Shown here piece after piece: positions 11,131 through 23,337 of a DNA stretch of 64,000 nucleotides. How positions within the stretch are numbered: the stretch's first letter is position 1; each line of letters opens with the position of its first letter. Origin of the DNA: Scylla paramamosain (taxonomy: Eukaryota; Arthropoda; Malacostraca; Decapoda; Portunidae); assembly GCF_035594125.1 (NCBI RefSeq), contig NW_026973671.1, positions 1,362,501 to 1,426,500 of the forward strand, in the 5' to 3' direction. Below the pieces are notes generated by a model. That model was given only the letters and a program-made list of their open reading frames with translations. It had not been told where the DNA came from and made no database searches. The translations under genes were made by a program, and so were the position numbers.

Positions 11131-11487
11131 CCTTATGTTCTGTATCTACACTACTTGCTTGTGCGCTGATGAGAAGAACATAAGAAGTGACGAGTGTGTG
11201 TTACAGTATCCAAGGTGTTCAGCATATCCAGTGCAGTACTTCCTTGGTATACTAAATGACTTGTCGCGACGCCGTTTGAACATGTACTTGTGAAAATAAA
11301 ACAGGGAAAGTTTTCTGAAAGATGTTTGGAAAAATTGCCTTCTACCACGGCGCCATTTGGACGTAAACTGGTGAAAAAAAGGAAATAAAAAGATGAAGGA
11401 AAAGCTTGAAAAATTAACTTCCGCGTCACAATTTGGAGGTGAAGTGGTGATAGAAGAAAAACCCTATTGCGTGAAAAAAAGAAAAAA
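11131..11487. other. Unannotated spacer
   Basis: Contains a loose repetition of GGCGCCATTTGGACGTAAACT-like text (11265-11450). No gene recognised. Confidence 0.5.
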
Positions 11488-12455
11488 GAATAATGGTTAA
11501 CCCTTGCATTAGGGAGGTGGACAGAATAGGGGTGAGAGACAAGTAAAAAAGTTTTGTGCAGCGAGGAGGGGAGGTATGCAGTTTGCAACATCAGATCACT
11601 TAGCGTGAAAATAACGAAAGAAGATAGCAAGAGATGCAACACTGCGGCGATGAAAAAGAGGCTGAAGGTACGAGTGGAAACCTCCTCCACCCATACATGT
11701 GAAGCATACTTCATACATGGACGGATAAGGCTCCTGTACAGAGTTAGCTGCTGAGGGTGTGAGAAAAATTGGCTGAGACGACTCAGAACGCCTAACTTCA
11801 TAGAAGCTGTTTTGGCTAGGGATGAGATGTGAAGTTTCAAGTTTAGATTACTACGAAAGGGCAGAACGAGGATGTTTGGTGCAAATAGAAGAGGGGGACA
11901 GTTAAGTGTCGTTGAAAAAAAAGGGATAGTTGTCTGGAAGGTTGTGTCAAGCACATAGGAATTGGAGGAATTGAGTTTTTAATGCACTGAACAACATTAA
12001 GTTTGCTCTGCCCAGTGAGATATTTTAGAGAGATCAGAAGTCAGGCGTTTCGTGGCATAAGTTGTTTATCTCCTGAATGGTTGGACATCTATAAAAAGAT
12101 ATGGAGAAGTGCAGGGTGGTATCATCAGCGTAGGAGTGGATAAGAGTGGATAGATAATTGATAAACAATAGGACAGGACAGAACCGTGAGCAACACCACT
12201 GTTAATAGACTTAAGAGAAGATCAGTGACCATCTACCACAGCAACAATAGAACGGTCAGGAAGGAAACGAGAAGTTACAGAGAGAAGGTTAGAAGCCGTA
12301 GGAGGGTAGTTTGGAAATCAAAGCTTTGTGCCAGACTAACAAATGCTCTTGATATGTCTAAGTTAACAGCGAAAGTTTCACCAAAATCTCTAATAAAAGA
12401 GGATGACCAAGACTCAGTAAGGAAGGCCAGATCGCCACGGAATCCATGCTACCTA
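11488..12455 (-). mobile_element. LINE-A fragment, diverged, minus strand
   Basis: Read on the minus strand, this covers the RT palm and C-terminal region of LINE-A. Landmarks shared with copy C (16407-17600) include the reverse complements of GGTCACTGTTC-type, CTTTGATTTCCAAACTACCC and CTTCTATGAAGTTAGG. The stretch for the YADD-containing segment is partly deleted (12130-12190). The 267-codon minus frame at 11151-11954 joins broken pieces with unrelated flanking DNA and is not a real protein. Confidence 0.85.
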
Positions 12456-12629
12456 AATAAATCTTCAAGACAAATATAGAATAGGCTTTAAAATAATGGG
12501 ACCTGTAGCCAAGGAAAGAGAGGAGATAAGGGCGCCCCTGGAACACAAGGCACTAGGGCACGTGTTTGCTGTCATCAGGTTCATCTACAATACCAAACAA
12601 CACTACCCGAATCCCGTCGCTATGACGTG
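12456..12629. other. Spacer beside the LINE fragment
   Basis: May include a few more diverged LINE bases. Nothing else recognised. Confidence 0.4.
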
Positions 12630-12923
12630 GAGAGAGTTGCGTCATGTTTAACCAACTCAGAATTTATATTGCTAACTTGCTTTCTTTTGCTCTCTTTATA
12701 TTTCCAGTCTTTTATTAAACTTATACGTATTTTTTTCAATATACATTATAGCAGTGTGAACATTATTATTTAGAAAGTAGAGAGAGAAGTCATGGTTCAG
12801 TCAACTCAGAATCTATATTAGGTACTAATTTCTTTTTATTTTCTGTTTATTTATCTATTTTTTTTTTAGTTGTACCTTAAAGTTCTATGTATTTTATACA
12901 TCCTGTATCATTGTAGTTTAATT

Positions 12924-12954
<31 letters not shown>

Positions 12955-13440
12955 TTTTTTTACTAAAGGAATGTGCCAAGAAAGAGATTCATAGTTTAGT
13001 CAACTCAGAACCTATATTGTTTACTCCATTCCTTCTTCTCTTTCGATATAATTATTCTTTTTATGGAATTTCAGCGTATTTTTTTTTTCACTCTTGCTTC
13101 TGTAACGTAGCAATATGAATTATTATTTTGTTTTGAGAATGTAGAAGGAAATTGTCTTAGTTAACTTAAAACTTATATTACTTTATTTCCTATTTCCTTT
13201 TCATAGTTTTAGTCTTTTCTTAATGTTCTATGTATTTTATCACTCCTGCTTTTGTAAGAGAACAGATGGAATTTTTCCTAAAAGAACGTTAATACAAGTA
13301 AGATAATTTTTCTTCTTTTGTATTACAGTGATTATTCAGATTCCTACGTATTTAACTCACTAGTGACTTTACATTATATTAAAATATTCATCCTGTGTTA
13401 CATTTATGAAGTAGAAGGAGAGGACGTGGAGGAGGAGGAG
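12630..13440. repeat. Degenerate AT-rich tandem array, about 160-190-bp unit
   Basis: The motif GTTTAGTCAACTCAGAACCTATATT, then a T-rich part with TTCTATGTATTTTATA, then CACTCCTGCTTTTGTAA, recurs near 12640, 12785, 12985, 13150 and 13300. An ATTT tetranucleotide run lies at about 12926-12957. Confidence 0.75.
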
Positions 13441-15263
13441 GAAAAATGTTACAGTACGAGTTTTTTTTCTTGTTTCTAATCTGTAGATGTATTTGTCTTC
13501 CTTATTGTTTCTATAATTTTAGTATTTTATTACACGAATTGAAAGTGCAGATTAATCAAAGTACAATAGTTTTCTCCAACAGTGGAAGTGAAATTCTTAT
13601 TTCCTACTCCCAGCCCAAGCAACGTCAGCCGTGGACGTCAGTCTGTGAGAGTAAGAGAAAGAAGGTGGGTATATCAGTCTCTCCGGTGGAAGCCTAGTGG
13701 CCCTCACCTGACAGACGAAAGCATTAACTATCCTGATTATCAAGGTCTGTCAAAGAAACAGGTAGAGGCATCTGTGAGGGTAAGAGAAAGTGTATCGAGA
13801 AGGTTTGTGAGAGGGAGAGGAGAAAATCTGTCTGTGAGAGAGGCATGAATTGACGGTCAGCCTGAGAGCATTACCTCGCCAGGCTCACCGTTCCCATCAC
13901 ATTGTCCTGCTTTATTAAACGTGGTGTTAGTATTTACTAATGCCAGTGTAGCCGTTTTCAATTTTTTAAACACTTTTCCAGCTCCGCACTTCGGGTTACG
14001 TAGACCAGACCCGAAGTCGCATTGGAAGTGTTGGTGAGAACTACCCCTCCCCAATAGCAGACCAGAGTGATATTTACCAGTCCTGTGCAACGGAAAGTTA
14101 TGTTAGAAATATTAAAATGTACCAAAGTGTTCCTGTGCGAAAGAAAATTGTATACATCCTCTAAATTAATATATTTCGGCGTTCGAAATGCCGCGTTCGG
14201 GTGCATTTTGGAAACTGCGCTTGCAGCCTGATGAGTTATGGTTTGTTTAAGGGCAGCCTCCACCGTCACTGACAGGTCCCAGTATTATTTTACTTTTTCT
14301 AGAGTCTCAACATGGCTTTCTTACCTTTATCAGATAGATCTTCTCATTGTGAGTAATTTGAACATCATGTACATCCATCGCAAATTATTTATAATGATAG
14401 CAATTTTCAAAGATTAGTTGGGTTAAGTTAGCTTTAGTTTGGTCATGGGGTGCTATTTTTGATTGATATTGCTTCTAGAGCAAACACGATCATCATTCAT
14501 TAATATGAGTGTAAAGAAAATATCAGCAGTACCATTATAATTCGCATTTATCAAAGTATTATAAAACCTCCCACTCGTCTCCTGGACGGCGATTCTTCTG
14601 GCCTCGACACAGGTGCGTGCACTTTCATTTTTTTAAGTAGCTAGATTTTCACGTTTCTTCTAATACTGTACACAGAGAAATAGCTAACACGTATCCACAT
14701 GAACGTTCGTAAGAAACGCTCACTATTAACTATATTACAAGCCAAAATAGGTTCGCCCTTCGCCTCCGATCAAACCACTCTCGCCATCGCTTCGAACATT
14801 AACATACAATCACAGATTTTTTCACTGTTACATGTTGCATGATGATTCTGAAGGTATGTATGGATAGAGCAACTTTTATTTGGTTATTGCTGGAAGGAAA
14901 ATGCAAAAGTAGGTCTAGTAAATGAGAAATAACAAAATTCGGCAACTTTTCCTCGTCACTGAGGGAAGCAGAGCTGCCAACCTATGCGGAAAGCCTAGTA
15001 TTTACTAACCCGACATTGGAGCTTGCATTCAGTGTTTAACGAATGCAACCGTGGGATCTGTAGAACCAGATACGACCGTGGGGCTTGCTGCTTCGCAATT
15101 ACTAATACGACATTTAAAAAAAGCGGGCCATTGCATCTTGGCGCGCTGCCATAGGGTGAGGCGAGGGCCATCTCATTTTCACCTTTCCCAGCGCCTCGTT
15201 TGTGAATGTGCCTGACAGTTCCTCTGATGTCTTATAGTAGTAAAAGCCAAGCAGTGTGGTAAG
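13441..15263. other. Unannotated region
   Basis: 13620-13845 shows loose repetition of GTCTGTGAGAGTAAGAGAAAG-like text. The sentence TAGTATTTACTAA with nearby GTAGAxCCAGA appears both near 13930-14010 and near 15000-15070, hinting at two old copies of one repeat. The 103-codon minus-strand frame (13958-14269) has no recognisable domain. 15120-15210 is relatively GC-rich and could be promoter-like, but I cannot show it. Confidence 0.45.
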
Positions 15264-15473
15264 ATGAAGCTTACTGAAGATCCCACATCAGTACTCGAGG
15301 CCTCGCTACATCCTTGTGCTGGCCACGGGAACAAGTTCATGCAGGGCCGCTGGCTGAGGGAACTGAGCCAGGTGGTGATACTACAGCGGTGCCGAGGATC
15401 TATTTATGGTGATGAGGATCTTATTTATGATTATAAAAACACAGGAGTGAGTGCAATGACTACAAACAATTAG
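15264..15473 (+). CDS. Small open frame with nearby AATAAA, hypothetical
   Basis: A 69-codon ATG-initiated frame with mixed, non-repetitive amino-acid use. Eleven bases after its stop is an AATAAA polyadenylation hexamer (15484-15489), and the sequence just upstream is GC-rich. An internal CAG|GTGGTG could act as a splice donor, so the frame could equally be a first exon. I recognise no domain and no related protein. The start was chosen only because it is the first ATG in frame. It borders a tandem array, so chance is a serious alternative. Confidence 0.2.
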   Translation: MKLTEDPTSVLEASLHPCAGHGNKFMQGRWLRELSQVVILQRCRGSIYGDEDLIYDYKNTGVSAMTTNN

Positions 15474-15489
15474 CGTAACGTGAAATAAA

Positions 15490-18245
15490 TGTTCCAATGA
15501 CTAGTTTGCGGTTGTTGCTTAGTCTGTGGATCAACAAGTGGCTAAATACACGACTTAGTGCTGCTTGAATACGATCAATTAGTGTGACGTGATATGTTAC
15601 AATGACTAGCCTACGATTGTTACGTACGTATTCTGAGGATCGGCCAGAAATGGCTAAACTCTGCTTGCTTCTGATGATATAAACATTCGACTAAGTTAGT
15701 GTTACGGGAGTGGTGTTGCATCATTACACTGGTGTATAGTGCTATAGTGAGCAGCAGTTTATGATAGTTGGGTAATCTGTGGATCAGCAGGCATTGCCTA
15801 ACTAAACACAGCTTACTTCTGATACTTTGAACATTGGACATAATGCAAGGAAGGAAAGAAGGACGTAAGGTGTGTTAGTGGTCAGCTGGTTTTTTATTTA
15901 CATTGGTTGAAATTATTGTTAGTTGTTTTGTGAGTTGTAAATGTTAGAGATTATTTACACCTACTAGAATACAGTGTTACATTACTACAATGTTATGTGC
16001 GTTATTACAGTGTTTTTAAGATTGTTGCGTAGTCCTTGAACTGGCAAGAAATGTTTGAACAAACTTTACTTATGATATTCTAGACCTTTCTTCTGATAAG
16101 AGAAAAAAATGCCTACACAAACCTTGCTTCTGATAATATAAACTGATTACAGTGTTTTTTTTTATCGTTAGTGTTAAGTTAAATAGTGTTACAGTGCATA
16201 GGAGTGGATGGGTTAACGTGATCTGAAGAAAGAAAACCAAACAAACCTTATTTTCGTAATCCCTTCAACCCAATGCTACCTGGCAGAAGTGTTCTTATTG
16301 TTTTTTTTTTTTTTTTATGTAGGAAGGACACTGGCCAAGGGCAACAAAAATCTAATAAAAAAATGCCCACTGAAATGCCAGTCCCATAAAAGGGTTAAAG
16401 CAGTGGTCAAAAATTGGTGGAAAAGTGTCTTGAAACCTCCCTCTTGAAGGAATTCAAGTCATAGGAAGGTGGAAATACAGAAGCAGGCAGGGAGTTCCAG
16501 AGTTTACCAGAGAAAGGGATGAATGACTGAGAATACTGGTTAACTCTTGCGTTAGAGAGGTGGACAGAATAGGGGTGAGAGAAAGAAGAAAGGTTTGTGC
16601 AGCGAGGCCGCGGAAGGAGGGGAGGCATGCAGTTAGCAAGATCAGAAGAGCAGTTTGCATGAAAATAGCGGTAGAAGACAGCTAGATATGCAACATTGCG
16701 GCGGTGAGAGAGAGGCTGAAGACAGTCAGTTAGAGGAGAGGAGTTGATGAGACGAAAAGCTTTTGATTCCACCCTGTCTAGAAGAGCAGTATGAGTGGAA
16801 CCCCCCCCCCCCAAGACATATGAAGCATACTCCATACATGGACGGATAAGGCCCTTGTACAGAGTTAGTAGCTGGGGGGGTGATAAAAACTGGCGGAGAC
16901 GTCTCAGAACACCTAACTTCATAGAAGCTGTTTTAGCTAGAGATGAAATGTGAAGTTTCCAGTTCAGATTATAAGTAAAGGACAGACCGAGGATGCTCAA
17001 TGTAGAAGAGGGGGACAGTTGAGTGTCATTGAAGAAGAGGGGATAGTTGTCTGGAAGGTTGTGTCGAGTTGATAGATGGAGGAATTGAGTTTTTGAGGTA
17101 TTGAACAATACCAAGTTTGCTCTGCCCCAATCAGAAATTTTAGAAAGATCAGAAGTCAAGCGTTCTGTGGCTTCCCTGCGTGATATGTTTACCTCCTGAA
17201 GGGTTGGACGTCTATGAAAAGACGTGGAAAAGTGCAGGGTGGTATCATCAGCGTAGGAGTGGATAGGACAAGAAGATTGGTTTAGAAGATCATTAATGAA
17301 TAACAAGAAGAGAGTGGGTGACAGGACAGAACCCTGAGGAACACCACTGCTAATAGATTTAGGAGAAGAACAGTGACCGTCTACCACAGCAGCAATAGAA
17401 CGGTCAGAAAGGAAACTTGAGATGAAGTTACAGAGAGAAGGATAGAAGGGTAGAGGATAGAGGGTAGTTTGGAAATCAAAGCTTTGTGCCAGATTCTATC
17501 AAAAGCTTTTGATATGTCCAAGGCAACAGCAAAAGTTTCACCAAAATCTCTAAAAGAGGATGACCAAGACTCAGTAAGGAAAGCCAGAAGATCACCAGTA
17601 GAGCGGCCTTGACGGAACCCATACTGGCGATCAGATAGAAGGTTGTGAAGTGATAGATGTTTAAGAATCTTCCTGTTGAGGATAGATTCAAAAACTTTAG
17701 ATAGGCAGGAAATTAAAGCAATAGGACGGTAGTTTGAGGGATTAGAACGGTCACCCTTTTTAGGAACAGGTTGAATGTAGGCAAACTTCCAGCAAGAAGG
17801 AAAAGTAGATGTTGACAGACAGAGCTGAAAGAGTTTGACTAGGCAAGGTGCAAGCACGGAGGCACAGTTCCAGTGTTGCAGTGCTAAGTTAGTGTTACAG
17901 TGCAAAGGAGTGACTCGAAGAAAACCTGGAAAACGTAATTATTCTCATAACACCTACCCAGTGCTACCTACCTACTTGACCACAGTGTTAATATCGTTGC
18001 AGTGATAAGTTGAATAGTATTAGAGTGCAAAGGAATTGATAGCTGATTAGTGACCAGAAGAAAATCTAGAAAATCTAAATAATTCTCATAACCTCTTCAA
18101 GCCAGTGTTGCTTCAATACAGTGTTACGTGATAGTGGCTGTGCAGCGTTAAATAGTGTTAGAGTGCAAAGAAATTGATATTTAACTAGTGACTTGAAAAA
18201 AAAAAAACCTAATCAAACTCATTATTCCTTCAACAGTGTTACGCG
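15490..18245. repeat. Degenerate tandem array, about 100-130-bp unit, split by LINE-A copy C
   Basis: Units carry the ordered landmarks AGTGTTACAGTGCAAAGGA, GAAGAAAACCTxGAAAA, TAATTxTTCTCATAACxCCTTCAACCC and AGTGCTACC. Others carry GATTGTTGCTTAGTCTGTGGATC with GGCTAAA and CTTCTGATxxTxTxAAC. They are seen from 15500 to 16300 and again from 17870 to 18245, on both sides of the LINE insertion. Confidence 0.75.
16301..17869 (-). mobile_element. LINE-A copy C, 5'-truncated, frameshifted
   Basis: Minus-strand Jockey-like non-LTR element that begins inside the RT domain, corresponding to the NCASVLAPC segment of copy B. It runs to a poly-A end, seen as T's at 16301-16316. Reading 17869 downwards it encodes RT with LDISKAFD intact (motif A). 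A frameshift near 17440-17460 follows, then a 326-codon frame (16407-17387) with the YADD catalytic box and the C-terminal LNSFKREVSRHFS segment. A G10 run at 16801-16810 (C on plus) adds residues relative to copies A and B. 5' truncation is typical of target-primed reverse transcription. Confidence 0.93.
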
Positions 18246-18274
18246 AGAATGTCAGAGCAGCCTAGTGTGTGCCG

Positions 18275-18276
<2 letters not shown>

Positions 18277-18361
<85 letters not shown>

Positions 18362-18447
18362 ATTGTTAAAGGATAATAACAATTTACAAGTTCTGACAAG
18401 GTTAAGGGTAGAAAACTCTCTTTCCCTCCTTCCTTCCCTCTCCTCTT

Positions 18448-18539
<92 letters not shown>

Positions 18540-18639
18540 ACAATGTTCAAAGAAATACAATATAAAGTAGATGGACATATACATTTTCGGAAGGATTAAC
18601 AGGAATGGTTATGTTACAATGTTGGGCACAGGGTTAGAT

Positions 18640-18719
<80 letters not shown>
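18277..18719. repeat. Three (CT)n microsatellites in a cluster
   Basis: Perfect CT runs at 18277-18357, 18455-18535 and 18643-18719 are separated by about 100 bp of non-repetitive DNA each. All have the same orientation and nearly the same length (77-81 bp). The large open frames here are artefacts. Confidence 0.98.
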
Positions 18720-18722
<3 letters not shown>

Positions 18723-18871
18723 ACCACATTTTTTTCCGTTCCAAATATTAGTTCTGTTGTTCAATTTTCTTGGTATGGTCTCTGAAATAGATTGTTCGTA
18801 TTTTTTGTTTTGCTAAACGGATCATTTTGATATGAGATGGTTATTGTCTGTACGCTGTGTGGGTGATGGTG

Positions 18872-18881
18872 TTTGTTGTTG

Positions 18882-18913
<32 letters not shown>

Positions 18914-18920
18914 GGTGGTG
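18872..18920. repeat. Compound (TTG)n-(TGG)n microsatellite
   Basis: GTT repeats change directly into GGT repeats at 18899. Confidence 0.97.
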
Positions 18921-19284
18921 TTTATTTAAATTTTCCTCAGCGCGTCTTCGTACTTAAAAAAAAAAAATAATAATAAAAAAATAAGGAAAAACTAAGGTGA
19001 TTTAAGCTATCGTAATCTAGGCTGACGTGGCACTTTTATCCCCTGCGAAAGGTGTCTGAGGTGGCTGGTGGTGGAAAAATTTTGTTGCATTTATATAGAT
19101 TTTTTTTTTTTTTTTGTACGGTGAGCAATCTAATATAAAAAAAAAAATGGTTTCTGTATGGCTGGTGGAGGGACGTGTTCTCTTTACATCTATGCTTCCG
19201 TTCTGAGCGGTACGTTTACTACACTTTCTTAGAACATAAAAAAAAAAAAAAAACATATAAGAAAACAATGGAAGCTGCAAGAGC
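18921..19284. other. Unannotated spacer rich in A- and T-runs
   Basis: Several poly-A and poly-T runs (18957-18985, 19101-19117, 19138-19147, 19239-19253). No gene recognised. Confidence 0.5.
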
Positions 19285-22247
19285 CCGAAACGATAATTAC
19301 TCCCAGTGAGGTCTAAAGCACTGTTCAGGGGGTGCTGTGAACTTATCATTAAACCCAGCTGTGACCTCACTGAACGTTTCCCTTTTGTGTCTCACAACAC
19401 AAGGGGGCAGTCACAGCCTGCCCTCTAAAGACAACTCTCTTCTTCCACACAAAACTACAAGCACCTAATAACACCAGATCTAAAGATCTAAGATCTAGTT
19501 TTCAATCTGTAGAACACCACCTCTCCTTTTCTAAACCTCATCTTCTTTTCCTCACTGAAACTCAGGTGTCTGAGGCAACTGACAGTAGCCCCTTTTCTGT
19601 TCCCTCCTACTTTCTCTATCCTCATTTTCGATCCAAAGCTGGATGCTGCGTTTATGTGCGCAATGACTTAACCTGCTCTCGTGCCCACGCTCTTGAATCT
19701 TCCGAGTTTTCCACCATCTGGCTACGACTACAGAGTAACTCTCAAACTAAATTTATTTGTGCTGTATACCTCTAACCTAACTCCTCTGACTATAAGAAAT
19801 TCTTTGACTACTTAACTTCCAAGGTGGAGCACATTCTGACCCTCTTCCCTTTTGCAGAGATCTCCATTCTTGGAGACTTCAATGTTCACCACCAGCTTTG
19901 GCTTTCCTCTCCCTTCACTGACCATCCTGGTGAACTAGCCTACAACTTTGCTATCCTCCACGACCTAGAGCAATTGATGTAACACCCTACTCGTATTCCT
20001 GACCGTCTTGGAGATACGCCCAACATTCTTGACCTTTTCCTGACCTCTAATCCTGCTTATGCTGTCACCCTTTCTTCTCCGTTGGGCTCCTCCGATCACA
20101 ATCTCATATCTGTATCTTGTCCTATCGCTCCAATCCCTCTTCAGGAATCCCCTAAGCGAAGGTGCCTCTGGCGTTTTGCCTCTGCTAGTTGGGGGGATCT
20201 GAAGAGATATTTTTCTGATTTTCCTTGGAATGAATACTGCTTCCGTGTCAGAGACCCGTCTCTGTGTGCTGAGCGCATAACAGAGGTGATAGTGTCTGGT
20301 ATGGAGGCGTACATTCCTCACTCATTTTCTCGTCCTAAACCTTCCAAACCTTGGTTTAACACAGCTTGTTCTCGTGCTATACTTGATAGAGAGGTGGCCC
20401 ACAAAAGGTACTTAAGCCTTCCATCACCAGAATCTCATGCACTTTATATTTCTGCCCGGAACCATGCCACGTCTGTTCTCCAACTAGCCAAAAACCAAAA
20501 AAAATAGAAAGTGTCAGAACCTTTCAAGATCTAACTCCCCTCGTGATTTCTGGCATCTAGCCAAAAATATTTTCAATAACTTTGCTTCTTCTTCTTTCCC
20601 TCCTTTATTTCAACCAGATGGCACCAGTGCTTTCACATTTATTTCTAAAGCTGAACTCTTCGCTCAAACCTTTGGTAAAAACTCTATCTTGGACGATTCT
20701 GGGCTTGTTCTTCCCTCTCCTCCACCCTCTGACTACTTCATGCCACGTATCAAAATTCTTCGCAATGATGTTTTTCATGCCCTCGCTGGCCTAAACCCTC
20801 GGAAGGCTTATGGACCTGATGGGGTCCCTCCAATTCTTCTCCGAAACTGTGCCTCCGTGCTTGCACCTTGCCTAGTCAAACTCTTTCAGCTCTGTCTGTC
20901 AACATCTACCTTTCCTTTTTGCTGGAAGTTTGCCTACATTCAACCTGTTCTTAAAAAGGATGACCGTTCTAATCCCTCAAACTACCGGCCTATTGCTTTA
21001 ATTTCCTGCCTATCTAAAGTTTTTGAAACTATCCTTAACAGGAAGATTCTTAAACATCTATCACTTCACAACCTTCTATCTGATCCCCAGTATGGGTTCC
21101 GTCAAGGCCGCTCTACTGGTGATCTTCTGGCTTTCCTTACTGAGTCTTGGTCATTCTCTTTTAGAGATTTTTGCTGTTGCCTTGGACATATCAAAAGCTT
21201 TTGATAGACTCTGGCACAAAGCTTTGATTTCCAAACTACCCTCCTACGGCTTCTATCCTTCTTTCTGTAACTTCATCTCAAGTTTCCTTTCTGACCGTTC
21301 TATTGCTACTGTGGTAGACGGTCACTGTTCTTCTCCTAAATCTATTAACAGGGGTGTTCCTCAGGGTTCTGTCCTGTCACCCATTCTCTTCTTATTATTC
21401 ATTAATGATCTTCTAAACCAAACTTCTTGTCCTATCCAGTCCTACGCAGATGATACCACCCTGCACTTTACCACGTCTTTTCATAGACGTCCAACCCTTC
21501 AGGAGGTAAACATTTCACGCAGGGAAGCCACAGAACGCTTGACTTCTGATCTTTCTAAAATCTCTGATTGGGGCAGAGCAAACTTGGTATTGTTCAATGC
21601 CTCAAAAACTCAATTCCTCCATCTATCAACTCGACACAACCTTCCAGACAACTATCCCCTCTTCTTCAATGACACTCAACTGTCCCCCTCTTCTACACTG
21701 AACATCCTCTGTCTGTCCTTTACTTATAATCTGAACTGGAAACTTCACATCTCATCTATAGCTAAAACAGCTTCTATGAAGTTAGGTGTTCTGAGACGTC
21801 TCCGCCAGTTTTTCTCACCCCCCCCCAGCTGCTAACTCTGTACAAGGGCCTTATCCGTCCATGTATGGAGTATGCTTCACATGTCTGGGTTCCACTCATA
21901 CTGCTCTTCTAGACAGGGTGGAATCAAAAACTTTTCGTCTCATCAACTCCTCTCCTCTAACTGACTGTCTTCAGCCTCTCTCTCACCGCCGCAATGTTGC
22001 ATCTCTAGTTATCTTCTACCGCTATTTTCATGCTAACTGCTCTTCTGATCTTGCTAACTGCATGCCTCCACTCCTCCCGCGGCCTCGCTGCACAAAACTT
22101 TCTTTCTTTCTTTTCTTTCTTTCTTTCTCTCATCCCTATTATGTCCACCTCTCTAACGCAAGAGTTAACCAGTATTCTCAATCATTCATCCCTTTCTCTG
22201 GTAAACTGTGGAACTCCCTGCCTGCTTCTGTATTTTCACGTTCCTAT
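19285..22247 (+). mobile_element. LINE-A copy A (Jockey-like), 5' part, pseudogenised and split by BEL
   Basis: Full-length at the 5' end: it starts at CCGAAACGATAATTAC exactly like copy B. Compared with copy B it lacks about 170 bp of leader and N-terminus near 19475-19495. It has a TAA in the endonuclease (19772-19774), a CAA-to-TAA change at 19979-19981, a frameshift at about 20495 and a 9-bp or larger deletion near 21168 just before the LDISKAFD motif. A further frameshift lies near 21830. Endonuclease residues (LTETQ, GDFNVHH, SDHN) and RT YADD are still readable. It is interrupted at 22247 by the BEL/Pao element and resumes at 29758. Confidence 0.95.
22243..22247. other. 5-bp target-site duplication (left), CCTAT
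   Basis: CCTAT immediately precedes the left LTR and is repeated at 29758-29762 immediately after the right LTR. Copy B of the host LINE has a single CCTAT at the matching point. Confidence 0.97.
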
Positions 22248-22439
22248 TGTAACATGATTATGCGCATGTTAAGTTAAGTTTATTTTACGTTCGTGCTACC
22301 CGTCAGTGGTATGGTTCCAATATTATTTGTTTTATTTCTCTTAATATACTTCTTATTGTATGCTGAACGAGTTTACACCAACTATGTATGTATTTGTCCG
22401 TAAATTGTGTATTTGATATTTGATGTGATAAAAATACTG

Positions 22440-22445
22440 TATAAG
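22440..22445 (+). promoter_or_regulatory. Possible TATA box in the LTR
   Basis: TATAAG, inside ACTGTATAAGTAGAC, lies about 190 bp into the LTR. The same hexamer is at 28880-28885 in the right LTR. Assignment rests on sequence match only. Confidence 0.3.
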
Positions 22446-23268
22446 TAGACTACAATGGATTTGTTAAAGAGTATAGTTTATGCGGAGTGGCACACGGTTG
22501 TTGTGGAGGCCCGCGCGGCCTGATATAGACACTGACAGACAGGAGAGTGAGACAAGTGGAGACGGTTTGCTAGCTACGGGTCTCCCTCGTAGGACTCGGG
22601 AATAAGGTCGCCCCTCCTGTTCTATAGACTGTAAGTGTTATAACCTTTACATGATTATTGTTCAGGGTTATCTTCATAGTAGTTACAATTTGCTTCATGT
22701 GCTCAACATTATTTCTGTACCACTTGTTATCAATCATGGGTTATTAGTGCCTATGATTGTGTTTATTAAATTATACTAATCATATGATCAGGGAATGAGA
22801 TATTGACATGTCTGTGGTTTGTAGGGTTATGAAAGTGAGACGTCAGTGGATTACCTATCAATTATCAAAGCACCAGTGACGTATCCGGCTGTTGGGGATT
22901 CCACGCCATAGTATTTTCAACACAACTGACGCTGGCAATGTTGTGAGTGTTATGGTTATTGTGTATTTGTGTGATTTTTGTCATGCTATGATTTACAGTG
23001 ATATGTATGAGGATTTTCTGAGCTTTATAATGATGTGAGTCACACAGGGTATTTATCCATTGTTTGGGAGGTTTATCATATTGTGAACTGCAGAGATATT
23101 TTTGTGATTTCTGTACTTATTATACTATGAGGTACATGGGAACTATTCAAGGTCTGATCATGTTATGTAGTGATTATTTTTGTATTTTTAGTGTTTCTAC
23201 GCTCATATGATTTTACCATGATTTGGTATCGGGCTGATTTATCCTGGACCCACAGGTTGGAACGCTAC

Positions 23269-23274
23269 AATAAA
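23269..23274 (+). promoter_or_regulatory. AATAAA polyadenylation signal in left LTR
   Basis: AATAAA 43 bp before the LTR end. The copy in the right LTR (29709-29714) would direct 3' processing of the element's RNA. Confidence 0.7.
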
Positions 23275-23317
23275 TGTTGCAACACATTGCTCGCCTGTGG
23301 ATTGCCCTAACGCTACA

Positions 23318-23337
23318 TTCCAACAACACCCACAACC
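23318..23337 (+). other. 20-bp leader between LTR and ATG; primer-binding site not canonical
   Basis: Only 20 bp separate the end of the left LTR from the start codon, beginning TTCCAACAAC. A primer-binding site pairing with a tRNA 3' CCA end should begin TGG at or just after the LTR. None is present. Confidence 0.6.

Larger units (their letters stand above)
22248..23317 (+). repeat. Left (5') LTR of the BEL/Pao element
   Basis: 1,070 bp, starting TGTAACATG and ending AACGCTACA. Compared block by block with 28688-29757 I found no mismatch. It carries a possible TATA box and an AATAAA signal and would supply the promoter. Confidence 0.98.

Noticed and set aside
11151..11954. 267-codon minus-strand open frame
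   Set aside because: It stitches shifted LINE-A pieces to unrelated flanking DNA; only part matches LINE-A and in changing frames.
14980..15010. GCAGAGCTGCCAACC as a DNA-transposon terminus
   Set aside because: It resembles some transposon ends but no matching inverted copy or target duplication was found nearby.
18239..18599. Long open frames of alternating Ser-Leu or Arg-Glu (also at 2045, 39754, 47201, 48156, 53825 and others)
   Set aside because: They are translations of (CT)n or (AG)n microsatellites; dinucleotide runs stay open in all frames.
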